This document shows positions 26,047-33,764 of a stretch of DNA of 64,000 bases, in pieces. Origin of the DNA: Longimicrobiales bacterium. GTDB lineage: Bacteria; Gemmatimonadota; Gemmatimonadetes; Longimicrobiales; Gaopeijiaceae. The notes beneath the pieces were generated by a model, which was given only the letters and a program-made list of their open reading frames with translations, was not told where the DNA came from and made no database searches. The stretch's first letter is position 1. Each line of letters begins with the position of its first letter. Both the position numbers and the translations under genes were made by a program. The stretch lies in contig JANQDZ010000065.1 in assembly GCA_028278645.1 (NCBI GenBank), positions 35,178-99,177 on the forward strand, read 5' to 3'.

Positions 26047-27909
26047 TCATCCCATCAGCCTCCGCTTGATGGCCCTCCCCACGAACCGAACCTGATCTTT
26101 GAGAGGGAGCCGCAGGAGGTTCGTCTTCACCACGCCCTCGGTAAAGAACGTCTTTCGTGAGTAGTCGATGGCCACGTCCACCAGGACCGGCTGCCCCGAT
26201 TCAGCTATGGCCTTGGCCTGATCGATCACGGCAGGGATGTCTTTGTCGGAAGAGAGCTCGAGAAAGGCCACTCCCACCCCGGCGGCCAGGCTTTTGAGAT
26301 CGTAGTCCGCCACACTGCTGGCCACCTTCCGGCTGAGGGCCGTGTCCTGGAACTGGGCGATCTGAGCCAGTTCCTTGTCTCTCAGGACATACACCATCGT
26401 GCCGACCTCGGCTTGGGCGGCCGTCAGTATCTCCAGCCCCGTCATGAGGAAGGCTCCGTCTCCGGCCAAGGCGACGGTGGGAGAACCGGGCATGCCGAGT
26501 TTGGCCCCGATGGCGGCCGGAACGGAGTACCCCATGCAGGAAAAATCCACCGGGGCGAGGAACTTCCCGGGGCTGTCCAACCTCAAGCACTCCATGGCCA
26601 GGAAGGTCCCGTTCCCACTATCCGTCGTGTAGATAGCTTCGCTACCCAACCGCTCCTGGAGGGTTTTGAGAAGGAGGGCCGGGGTCACCCTGGGGCCTCC
26701 CACGGTTCTGAGCCAATCTTTCCAGACGGCCTCATGCCCCACCCTGATACTCCGGCGAAGCTCCTGGTCAGGCCTCCGCTCCGACTCGCCGGCTCCTTCC
26801 CCTGCCCCGCCGGGACCTTCCAGCTCAACCAACAAAGCCAGGAGAAACTTTTTGGCATCGGCCTCGACGGTTACCTCCGCCGGGTAGTTCTTCTCAAACA
26901 CGCCCGGGTCAAGGTCCACATGGAGAAGCGGACCGGGCATGGTCAGGCCATAGGAGCCGGTACCCACCTCGGCAAAACGACAGCCGACGGCTAACACGAC
27001 GTCGCAGCTTTGGGCCACCTTCCGAGCAAACTTCGGCGCGGCCTCGCCGAATCCGGGCCAGAGAAAAAGCGGGTGCGTTTCCGGGAAAATGCCCTTGCCT
27101 TGGAAGGTGGTGGACACGGGGGCTTCCAGAAGTTCGGCCACCCTGAGCACCTCTGCCGTTGCTCCTGCCGCCCCGGCCCCGATGTAGAGGAGGGGGCGCC
27201 GGGCAGAAGCCAAAGCCTTCGCTGCCTCCTCCACGCCAGCGGAAAAGGCTGGAGAGAGATCCCCCGAACCGGTCCCGCCCGGGGAGTCGGCCCCAGCCTC
27301 CGGCGAACCTCCAGCACCATCATCCCTCGGCGGAACCTCTGCAACATCATCCCCCGACATGACCTCCCGGTCGCCGTCCGTCGGCACCGGGCCAACTCCC
27401 GAACCAGACACCAGGTAGAGGTTGGCCGGAACCTCCACGAACACCGGCCCAGGCACCCCTTCCCGGGCCGTCCGGCAGGCCTCCCGTACGGTCCCGTACA
27501 GGTTCTCCGCCTTCATCACCAAATAGCTGGCCTTCACCACGGGTTTAACCAGGGACTGCTGGTCCACGTCGTGGAGCTGGAAGGCGCGACCCGTGTCTCG
27601 ACGGATCCCGCACCCGAGTACGATCAGCGGGACATGGTCCATGTATGCTTCAGCGATCCCTGACATGGCGTGGGTGAGGCCTGCCCCCGGGACCACATTC
27701 ACACATCCCAAACGCCCCGACGCCCGCCAAAGCCCGTCCGCCATAAACGACGCGCTCTGTTCGTCGGTCACCAGGACCGCGTGAACCGATTCGGACTCGG
27801 CTAGCGCATCATAGAGCTCGATGTTGTGGGTCCCTGGAATCCCAAAAGTGAAAGGGACCCCCTCGTCCTCGAGAGCCTGGACCACCACGGACGCTCCGGT
27901 CTTCTTCAT
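26047..27909 (-). CDS. ThDP-dependent enzyme (acetolactate synthase / benzoylformate decarboxylase superfamily)
   Basis: 620 aa. Three domains: PYR (about 1-180) with the catalytic Glu E50 in VTDEQSASFMADG; a central domain (about 230-380) with YIGAGAAGATAEVL and TTFQGKGIFPETHP; and PP (about 420-600) with CMGYSVPAAIGAKLG and the ThDP/Mg motif GDGAFLMTGLEILTA, ending in RDKELAQ instead of the usual NN. Two Gly/Glu/Asp-rich spacers (about 185-230 and 375-390) enlarge it. It could make or cleave an alpha-keto acid or acyloin; substrate is not evident. The 4-bp overlap with the GMC oxidoreductase gene suggests that the two act in sequence, for example oxidising an alcohol and then cleaving the product (inference). 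Confidence 0.85.
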   Translation of the reverse strand: MKKTGASVVVQALEDEGVPFTFGIPGTHNIELYDALAESESVHAVLVTDEQSASFMADGLWRASGRLGCVNVVPGAGLTHAMSGIAEAYMDHVPLIVLGCGIRRDTGRAFQLHDVDQQSLVKPVVKASYLVMKAENLYGTVREACRTAREGVPGPVFVEVPANLYLVSGSGVGPVPTDGDREVMSGDDVAEVPPRDDGAGGSPEAGADSPGGTGSGDLSPAFSAGVEEAAKALASARRPLLYIGAGAAGATAEVLRVAELLEAPVSTTFQGKGIFPETHPLFLWPGFGEAAPKFARKVAQSCDVVLAVGCRFAEVGTGSYGLTMPGPLLHVDLDPGVFEKNYPAEVTVEADAKKFLLALLVELEGPGGAGEGAGESERRPDQELRRSIRVGHEAVWKDWLRTVGGPRVTPALLLKTLQERLGSEAIYTTDSGNGTFLAMECLRLDSPGKFLAPVDFSCMGYSVPAAIGAKLGMPGSPTVALAGDGAFLMTGLEILTAAQAEVGTMVYVLRDKELAQIAQFQDTALSRKVASSVADYDLKSLAAGVGVAFLELSSDKDIPAVIDQAKAIAESGQPVLVDVAIDYSRKTFFTEGVVKTNLLRLPLKDQVRFVGRAIKRRLMG

Positions 27910-29399
27910 GAGAGGGTCTCCAGGACTCCTTCAGCTACTCGGTCGGCAAGTGCCATGATGGTGAGATAGGGATTTATCTCCAGGGCATCAGGGAAGAGGC
28001 TGGCGTCGGCCACCCTGAGCCAGGGATAGCCGTGGACCCTCCCCCAGGAGTCCGTCACCGAATCTTCGATGGATATCCCCATCCCTGCACCGCCCATGAG
28101 GTGGGCCGCAGAAACGGACACCGATCCCGGAAGGAAATACTTGGCCAGGATCCTGGCGTCGATCCGATCCACTTCGGCCTTCTCCACCCGCGTCGGATCC
28201 GCCAGGGGCGCATGGACCCGAACGGCGCCAGCCGCGAAAAAGATCCGGGCAGCCGCTCGCGTGGCTGCAGCCATGGCCTCCTTCACTTCCTTGGTGAACC
28301 GGTAATGAACCACGGGATTCCCGGCCCGGTCGGCTGTCACCCGATTGTGCGGGATGGCTCGGTCACAAGCCAGAACCAGGATCATCTGGAGCCGAGGGTA
28401 GGCGTTCATGAACACGGCGTGGTCGGGTCCAAATCCGGTCAGGTTCTTCGCCGTGACGAAGGGAAAGTACATACATGTCTCAAGGACATACTTCTCCTCC
28501 ACGCTTCGGTCCACGAGGAAACTCTTGGGGTGCCCGACGTCGTTGGTGATGTCTTCGGGGTGCTCTGCCACCAGGATGAAAGCAGGATGGCAGGTGAAGC
28601 CCTGACCGAGCTTGGGTAGGCGGGAACCGAACCCGCTGTGGAGGAGGAGGGGTGGCGTCCCTAGGACCCCTCCCGCCAACACCACCACATCAGCCTTCAC
28701 CAAATACTCCCCGGGCTCCCACTCGGGCGGATCACCCATCTTCCCTGCGGACTTCGGCCCGATCCTCACCTTTAGTTGCCGGTCACCTAATTCCAGCACG
28801 TCGGCTCGAGTAATGACCTCCACACCGCCCGCTTCGGCCTCCGGAAGCTGGACTTTGTGCGTGCCCTGCTTCGCTCCGTTGGGGCACCCCAGGTTGCAGA
28901 GGCTGGAGCCCAGGCACCCCTTCACGTTCACCGGGAACTGTTTGGGAGAAAACCCGGCGGCTTTGGCCCCTTCGAAGAAGAGACGGTTGTTGTCGTTGAT
29001 CTCCTTCTCGGGAAAGAGGTGAACGTTGTTCTCCCCCGCGTATTTCTTGGACCTTCCAAGAAGATCGTCGTGGCTCAACCCCGGCACGTCCCAGGCATCG
29101 ATAATCCGAGCCGGTGGGTGCATGGAGGTTCCCGTGTAGGTCACCGTCGAACCGCCGTACCCTTGGCCCACGGCCAGGGTCATGGCTCCGTCGGCCGTGA
29201 GGAACCCCCCACTGTCCAGGTAGAGCCCCTCGGCCATCTCCAACTCACGTCCATCGAACTCCTCGTCTCGGAAGCGGGGGCCCCGTTCGAGTACGAGCAC
29301 ACGCTTACCCTGTCGGACCAAGGGAACCAGCTCCTTCGCGACGGTTCCCCCTCCTGCCCCGGAGCCTACCACCACAACATCCGCGGTCACGGTGTTCAT
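27906..29399 (-). CDS. GMC-family FAD-dependent alcohol oxidoreductase
   Basis: 497 aa. FAD-binding Rossmann start ADVVVVGSGAGGGTVAKEL (GxGxxG at 12-17), the LERG segment, VGQGYGGSTVTYTGTS (GMC signature region), a cysteine-rich patch GCLGSSLCNLGCPNGAKQGT seen in long-chain alcohol oxidase-like members, ADVVVLAGGVLGTP, and the C-terminal HLMGGAGMG ... LRVADASLFPDALEINPYLTIMALADR. It oxidises an alcohol, sugar or sterol group, passing electrons from FAD to oxygen or a respiratory acceptor. It overlaps both neighbours by 4 bp. The small upstream protein may act as a companion subunit, as in gluconate 2-dehydrogenase-like complexes. Confidence 0.9.
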   Translation of the reverse strand: MNTVTADVVVVGSGAGGGTVAKELVPLVRQGKRVLVLERGPRFRDEEFDGRELEMAEGLYLDSGGFLTADGAMTLAVGQGYGGSTVTYTGTSMHPPARIIDAWDVPGLSHDDLLGRSKKYAGENNVHLFPEKEINDNNRLFFEGAKAAGFSPKQFPVNVKGCLGSSLCNLGCPNGAKQGTHKVQLPEAEAGGVEVITRADVLELGDRQLKVRIGPKSAGKMGDPPEWEPGEYLVKADVVVLAGGVLGTPPLLLHSGFGSRLPKLGQGFTCHPAFILVAEHPEDITNDVGHPKSFLVDRSVEEKYVLETCMYFPFVTAKNLTGFGPDHAVFMNAYPRLQMILVLACDRAIPHNRVTADRAGNPVVHYRFTKEVKEAMAAATRAAARIFFAAGAVRVHAPLADPTRVEKAEVDRIDARILAKYFLPGSVSVSAAHLMGGAGMGISIEDSVTDSWGRVHGYPWLRVADASLFPDALEINPYLTIMALADRVAEGVLETLS

Positions 29400-29917
29400 G
29401 CGTCGGCCTCCGCCCCATCTCCTGATCGGTCGCCGGACTGGTCGCCCTCCATCCCATCTCCTGATTCGTCATCTGCCCGGTTCCCCTCCTCCAGTCGTTC
29501 GCCGAAATGGGCCGTCCACCCCCATGGATCGGCCCCATACCCGATGGCCTCACGGACCCGAGGTTGATTGTAGTAGCCCATGAACAGGAGGGTCCGGATG
29601 CCCCACAACCCACGGCGAAGGGGCATAATGGGGGAGGAGTGCAGGCGCCTGAGGAACGCCGCCCGCCTGTCCCGGGGGAGCCCCACGAAGGTCCGACCCG
29701 ACGTGACCAGGGGCAGGAGGTTAAGAGCACGGAGGAATAGGCGAAGCTGGAGCTTCACGCCCGCTGGCTTGGGTGCTAGTGCCTTTTCGATGATTTTCTC
29801 TGCCTCGGTCCAACCCTCTTCGTCCAAGGCCTCAGGAGAAGGCAGCACCACAGAGGCGACAGCCCTTAAGGGTCCCCGCAAGGATGAGAGAACCGGCCCT
29901 CTTCCGGGTTCTGCCAT
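29396..29917 (-). CDS. Small companion protein of the GMC oxidoreductase
   Basis: 173 aa, first gene of the three-gene minus-strand operon, with GGAGGT just before its ATG. Core motifs are LRLFLRALNLLPLVTSGRTF, RLHSSPIMPLRRGLWGIRTLLFMGYYNQPRVREAIGY, then a very acidic Gly/Asp/Ser tail (from about residue 145). The pattern of helices around Leu-Arg and the MGYYNQP block is what I recall of small proteins encoded next to GMC oxidoreductases, related in role to gluconate 2-dehydrogenase subunit 3. A chaperone or electron-transfer subunit role is inferred. No Tat or Sec signal was seen. Confidence 0.72.
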   Translation of the reverse strand: MAEPGRGPVLSSLRGPLRAVASVVLPSPEALDEEGWTEAEKIIEKALAPKPAGVKLQLRLFLRALNLLPLVTSGRTFVGLPRDRRAAFLRRLHSSPIMPLRRGLWGIRTLLFMGYYNQPRVREAIGYGADPWGWTAHFGERLEEGNRADDESGDGMEGDQSGDRSGDGAEADA

Positions 29918-30028
29918 GGGACCTCCGATGCTGGAGAATCGAACGAAGGGCTAATGTCTGGGTTGGGCACCCCGTTCTCAAGTACCGGGCCGGCCTGGGC
30001 CCGGAACGTCTTCATAAAGAAATAGTTC

Positions 30029-30058
30029 TTGACAGTTAACCAACGACTCTCGTATATG
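30029..30058 (+). promoter_or_regulatory. Strong promoter of the SnoaL/DUF3500/methyltransferase operon
   Basis: TTGACA (30029-30034), 18-nt spacer, TATATG (30053-30058). It lies about 100 nt before the SnoaL-like start codon, which has its own AAGGAGGT. The stretch TTCTTGACAGTTAA (30027-30040) recurs at 58952. Confidence 0.65.
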
Positions 30059-30154
30059 AGGGCCGTTACTCCCCTACAAGCGAGCGTGCTGAAGGAGTCC
30101 CCCCCGCCCTCCCGGGCGAGGCGGCTCTTTGTCGTCCAAAACAAGGAGGTACCC

Positions 30155-30574
30155 ATGTATCAGGCCAACATCGACGCCCTCGTCGCCGGATGGAACGAAG
30201 GAAGACTGGACGGGCTGGATGAGTTCGTCGCCGAAGACACCATTCGCCGGGCGCCGCCCTCCGTCACCTCCAATGCCGACAGTCTCGCAGAGCTGAAGCA
30301 AGTTATCAGCGACTTCCGGACCAGCTTCCCCGATGCCAAGGTCACCATCACCGACGTCACGTTCCAGGGGGACCGGTCCTTTGCCGAGTGGACGTTCGAG
30401 GGCACGAACACCGGTCCAGGTGACTTTCCTCCGACAGGTAGGTCCGTGAGGATCCGAGGCGCCTCTCACGCCCGGTATGCTGGAGGGAAGCTGGCGGAGG
30501 AGTACGTCTACTTCGACGCCATGGACATGATGACCCAACTGGGGTTGGTTCCTGATCCCTCCGCAGGCAGTTGA
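30155..30574 (+). CDS. SnoaL-like ester cyclase/isomerase family protein
   Basis: 139 aa from ATG 30155, which follows AAGGAGGT with ideal spacing. NTF2-like fold: start helix NIDALVAGWNEGRLDGLDEFV, then LAELKQVISDFRTSFPDAKVTITDV, RSFAEWTFEGTNTG and GRSVRIRGASHARYAGGKLAEEYVYFDAMDMMTQLGLVP, the ending shared by SnoaL-like and ester-cyclase proteins. Typical members act on small hydrophobic molecules or have no known activity. It is the first gene of a four-gene operon and its stop overlaps the possible TTG of the next gene. Confidence 0.85.
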   Translation: MYQANIDALVAGWNEGRLDGLDEFVAEDTIRRAPPSVTSNADSLAELKQVISDFRTSFPDAKVTITDVTFQGDRSFAEWTFEGTNTGPGDFPPTGRSVRIRGASHARYAGGKLAEEYVYFDAMDMMTQLGLVPDPSAGS

Positions 30575-30585
30575 GGCCGAGGACT

Positions 30586-31821
30586 ATGGAGAAAATTCCA
30601 GGGTTACCTCGGGGGATCGCGGTGGCCGCATTACTTGTTTGTATCTTGTCCCCCGCACCCGGCCAGGCCCAAGAGACGGACATCATGGAGAGATTCCGGC
30701 AGAGGTCGGCTCAGGCCGAAGCAGCCGGGCTGGCCCACCCGTTTGTTGGCGTGACAACGAACGGTGAGGTCATCCCAGGCCTTTTCCCGATTCGATCGAC
30801 CGGGGTTTCCACCGGGCCCGTTCGGGCCGCCGCCGATTCTTTCCTCACGGTTCTAACGGAGGAACAACGCGCAAAAACGGTATTTGCCGTGGATGATCCC
30901 GAGTGGCGGAAATGGATGAACCAACACTTTTACGTCCGCCAGGGCACGGGATTCGACGAGATGACAGAAACCCAGCGTGACGCCGCCATCGGTCTTCTTC
31001 GTGCGTCCCTCAGCGCCAAAGGGCTCCAGCTGACCAGGGACATCATGAGGCTCAATCACACTCTGGGAGAGCTCAACGACAACAACTTCGTCGAGTACGG
31101 GGAGTGGTTGTACTGGATCACTATCATGGGCGAACCGTCTGCCACCGAACCGTGGGGATGGCAACTCGACGGGCACCACGTGATCATCAACTACTTCGTC
31201 CTGGGGGATCAAGTCGTAATGACCCCGTTCTTCCTCGGATCCGAACCGGTTTTTGCCGAATCAGGGAAGTTCAAAGGTGTCCGGATCATGGAACGAGAGC
31301 AGGATCAAGGCCTCGCCATGCTCCGAAGTCTGACCGAGGAGCAGCGTTCGGCGGCGATTCTGGAGGTCTCCAAGGAAGGGAACAACACGCTGAGCGAAGC
31401 CTTCAAGGACAATATCGTCCTCGATTACGCCGGCGTATCAGCCTCGACCTTTTCTCCTTCGCAGCAAGGCAGGCTCCTGGATCTCATTGGCCTCTACGTG
31501 GGGAACCTCCCGGAAGGCCATGCAAAGGTGAAGATGGAGGAGGTCGAGGCGCACCTGGGCGAGACCTACTTCGCCTGGATCGGTGGGAGTGGTGACGACG
31601 CCGTCTTCTACTACCGGATCCACAGCCCGGTCCTCCTCATAGAGTTCGACCACCAACGCCCGGTGGGGATGCGGCACCTCCTTCCAGGAGTACCGAACCG
31701 GCAACATATCCACGCAGTTGTCCGGACCCCGAACGGGAATGACTACGGGAAAGACCTCCTGCGCCAGCATTACGAAAAACATGCTCATGACAGAACTCAC
31801 TCCCACCGGAGGACCCCATGA
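30586..31821 (+). CDS. Exported DUF3500 protein
   Basis: 411 aa. Signal peptide MEKIPGLPRGIAVAALLVCILSPAPG..AQA, then the DUF3500 pattern: FVGVTTNGEVIPGLFPIRSTG, LTEEQRAKTVFAVDD, MTETQRDAAIGLLRASLS, YWITIMGEPSATEPWGWQLDGHHVIINYFV, HSPVLLIEFDHQRP and HIHAVVRTPNGNDYGKDLLRQHY, with His-rich surfaces that could bind metal. ATG 30586 is preferred over TTG 30571 because CCGAGGA precedes it closely. DUF3500 proteins have no settled activity. It overlaps the methyltransferase gene by 4 bp. Confidence 0.88.
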   Translation: MEKIPGLPRGIAVAALLVCILSPAPGQAQETDIMERFRQRSAQAEAAGLAHPFVGVTTNGEVIPGLFPIRSTGVSTGPVRAAADSFLTVLTEEQRAKTVFAVDDPEWRKWMNQHFYVRQGTGFDEMTETQRDAAIGLLRASLSAKGLQLTRDIMRLNHTLGELNDNNFVEYGEWLYWITIMGEPSATEPWGWQLDGHHVIINYFVLGDQVVMTPFFLGSEPVFAESGKFKGVRIMEREQDQGLAMLRSLTEEQRSAAILEVSKEGNNTLSEAFKDNIVLDYAGVSASTFSPSQQGRLLDLIGLYVGNLPEGHAKVKMEEVEAHLGETYFAWIGGSGDDAVFYYRIHSPVLLIEFDHQRPVGMRHLLPGVPNRQHIHAVVRTPNGNDYGKDLLRQHYEKHAHDRTHSHRRTP

Positions 31822-32609
31822 CCGATCCCATCGACGCCCAGGCGTCTTTGGAGGGTGTCCTCAAGGACGAGATCATCCGGATGTACCAGGAGGTCGCAGA
31901 CAATCCCGAGGCAGATTTCCATTTTTATCATGGCAGGGAAGCGGCCGAGCTTTTCGGATACGACCGAGCCCTGCTGGCCCGCGCCCCGGCCGGGGCCGTG
32001 TCGTCATTCGCCGGCGTGGGAAACCCACATCTCCGAGCGAACATCCAGGAGGGTGAGGCAGTCTTGGACCTCGGGAGCGGAGCAGGACTGGACGCCATTA
32101 TCGCTTCGTGGGAGACCGGGCCGTCCGGGAGAGTCGTCGGCGTGGACCTTAATCCCAGCATGTGTCACAAGGCTCAAGCCCATGCTGCAGCCACGGGAAC
32201 AGAGATGGAATGCCGCGAGGGAAAGATGGAAGACATCCCCCTTTCGGACAGTTCAATTGACGTGGTAATCTCCAACGGGGTCATCAACCTCTCTTTCCAA
32301 AAGCGCCGGGTTGTGGAAGAGGTTTTCCGGGTGCTGAAGCCGGGAGGTCGACTCTCCATCACCGATATCGTGAGTGGAAAGCAGCTTTCCCAATCCATCG
32401 TGAATGACCCCAAGCTCTGGGCCAGCTGAATCGGAGGGGCTCTCCTGGAAGGAGAGATGTTCCGGCTTCTGGAGGAGTCTGGTTTTGAGAAGGTGAAGTC
32501 GGCCGTGGTGCCCCACTTCCGGTTCAAACAGGCATCGACACAGAACGCCGCGGAAGCCTACGGCGTGAAGGCTGTGATGATGACGGCGGGTAAGCCAACC
32601 GACGAGTAG
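31818..32609 (+). CDS. Candidate selenoprotein: SAM-dependent methyltransferase (ArsM-like) with in-frame TGA at codon 204
   Basis: 263 residues if TGA 32427-32429 is read as selenocysteine (204). The SAM motif VLDLGSGAGLDA (82-93), GVDLNPSM, IDVVISNGVINL and VLKPGGRLSITDIV define a class I methyltransferase of the arsenite/small-molecule type. After WAS-TGA the same frame continues with IGGALLEGEMFRLLEESGFEKV and ends ...YGVKAVMMTAGKP, the expected family C-terminus, to TAG 32607. In relatives I recall, the motif reads W-A-x-C-(I/V)-G-G-A-L, and in arsenite methyltransferases this Cys is catalytic, so Sec replaces Cys. A stem-loop at SECIS distance follows the TGA. The gene overlaps the DUF3500 gene (ATGA). 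Alternatives are a truncated enzyme or a base error; the intact 59-codon tail disfavours truncation. Confidence 0.82.
32440..32456 (+). promoter_or_regulatory. Candidate bacterial SECIS stem-loop
   Basis: CTCTCCT (32440-32446) pairs with AGGAGAG (32450-32456) around GGA, a perfect 7-bp stem; read with the last pair open it is a 6-bp stem with loop TGGAA. The loop begins 16-17 nt after the TGA and has G in its first two positions, matching the known rule for bacterial SECIS elements (short stem, G in the first loop bases, about 16-37 nt after UGA). An outer GGA/TCC pair could extend it. It is coding sequence as well. Confidence 0.75.
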
Positions 32610-32619
32610 GGAGGACACC

Positions 32620-33609
32620 ATGGAACTCAAACCACTGGGCAACTCGGACCTCGAGATCACCCCCGTTGGCCTTGGCGCATGGGCCATGGGAGGCGACGGG
32701 GTCTTCGGCTGGGGACCACAAGAAGACAAGGAGTCGATCGCGGCGATCCATCGGAGCGTCGAGCAGGGGATCAACTGGATCGATACCGCACCCATATACG
32801 GAATGGGCCATTCGGAAGAAATTGTCGCCAGGGCGTTGAAGGAGATGGACAGCAGCCAGCGTCCGCTGGTGTTCACCAAGTGCAGCATCGTATGGGATGA
32901 CGAGAAGAACCCCATCCACAGTCTGAAAGCGGACTCGGTGCGACAGGAGATCGAGGACAGCCTACGGCGATTGGACGCGGACGTGCTGGATCTAGTCCAG
33001 GTCCACCGTCCCTCCTGGCCCATCGGGGCACCGGATCCGGACCTCGAGGAGGGCTGGACGGCGTTGGCAGAGCAAAAGGAAGCAGGGAAGATACGCCATA
33101 TCGCCGTATCCAACTTCGACGTAGGCCAAATGGAGCGGGCTCAGGCCATCGCCCCGATCACCTCGCTCCAACCCCCGTACTCCATGCTGATGCGGCAGAT
33201 CGAAGACGACATTCTTCCGTTCTGCCTGGAGAACAACATCGGGGTCCTACCTTATTCCACCATGCAAAACGGCCTCCTCACCGGGAGCTGGACCCGAAAA
33301 CGATACGAGGCCCTTCCGCATACCGATTGGCGAATGCAGTTCAAATCTCCGCCGTTCCAGGAGCCACTGTTCTCCCAGATCCTCGAGCTGGTGGAAGGCC
33401 TGAGAAAGATCGGGGACGCCCACGGCCGTTCTCCTGCAGAGGTGGCCGTAGCCTGGACGCTCCACCATCCCGCCGTCACAGGATCCATCGTCGGCGCGAG
33501 GAGCGCGGACCAGGTGGACGGGTTCATCGGTGCCATCGACTTCCGGCTGAGCGATGAGGAGTACGCCAGGATCGGGGAGGACCTCCCGGAGTCTATCACA
33601 CTGATCTGA
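32620..33609 (+). CDS. Aldo/keto reductase
   Basis: 329 aa NAD(P)H-dependent oxidoreductase, TIM barrel. Catalytic tetrad: D55 and Y60 in WIDTAPIYGMGHSE, K87 in VFTKCS, and H129 in LDLVQVHRP. The C-terminal phosphate-binding part is GSIVGARSADQVDGFIGA. Start ATG 32620 with GGGAGG 6-7 nt upstream, 10 bp after the methyltransferase stop, so it is the last gene of the operon; a good hairpin follows. Close to the YghZ/ion-channel beta-like and plant-type AKR groups; substrate unknown. Its position suggests reduction of a carbonyl in the same pathway as the methyltransferase. Confidence 0.93.
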   Translation: MELKPLGNSDLEITPVGLGAWAMGGDGVFGWGPQEDKESIAAIHRSVEQGINWIDTAPIYGMGHSEEIVARALKEMDSSQRPLVFTKCSIVWDDEKNPIHSLKADSVRQEIEDSLRRLDADVLDLVQVHRPSWPIGAPDPDLEEGWTALAEQKEAGKIRHIAVSNFDVGQMERAQAIAPITSLQPPYSMLMRQIEDDILPFCLENNIGVLPYSTMQNGLLTGSWTRKRYEALPHTDWRMQFKSPPFQEPLFSQILELVEGLRKIGDAHGRSPAEVAVAWTLHHPAVTGSIVGARSADQVDGFIGAIDFRLSDEEYARIGEDLPESITLI

Positions 33610-33634
33610 GTCATACCGGTCTTTGAATCTGGCT

Positions 33635-33660
33635 GGCGGGCCCTGACACAGGGGCCCGCC
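33635..33660 (+). terminator. Terminator of the SnoaL-DUF3500-methyltransferase-AKR operon
   Basis: GGCGGGCCC (33635-33643) and GGGCCCGCC (33652-33660) form a perfect 9-bp stem with an 8-nt loop, followed by ACCGCTTTCTTC, a modest T-rich stretch. Confidence 0.7.
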
Positions 33661-33764
33661 ACCGCTTTCTTCAGAAGTCCCCCCACGAGACTTGCCACCC
33701 TTCCCCTTCTCTCCCACCCTACCCTGGACGTAGGACTTCCCTTGCCTCCAATCGGCAGGTAGCC

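Noticed and set aside
32427..32429. TGA as the true end of the methyltransferase gene
   Set aside because: The frame continues with family-like sequence for 59 codons to a TAG, a SECIS-like stem follows, and related proteins carry Cys at that place.
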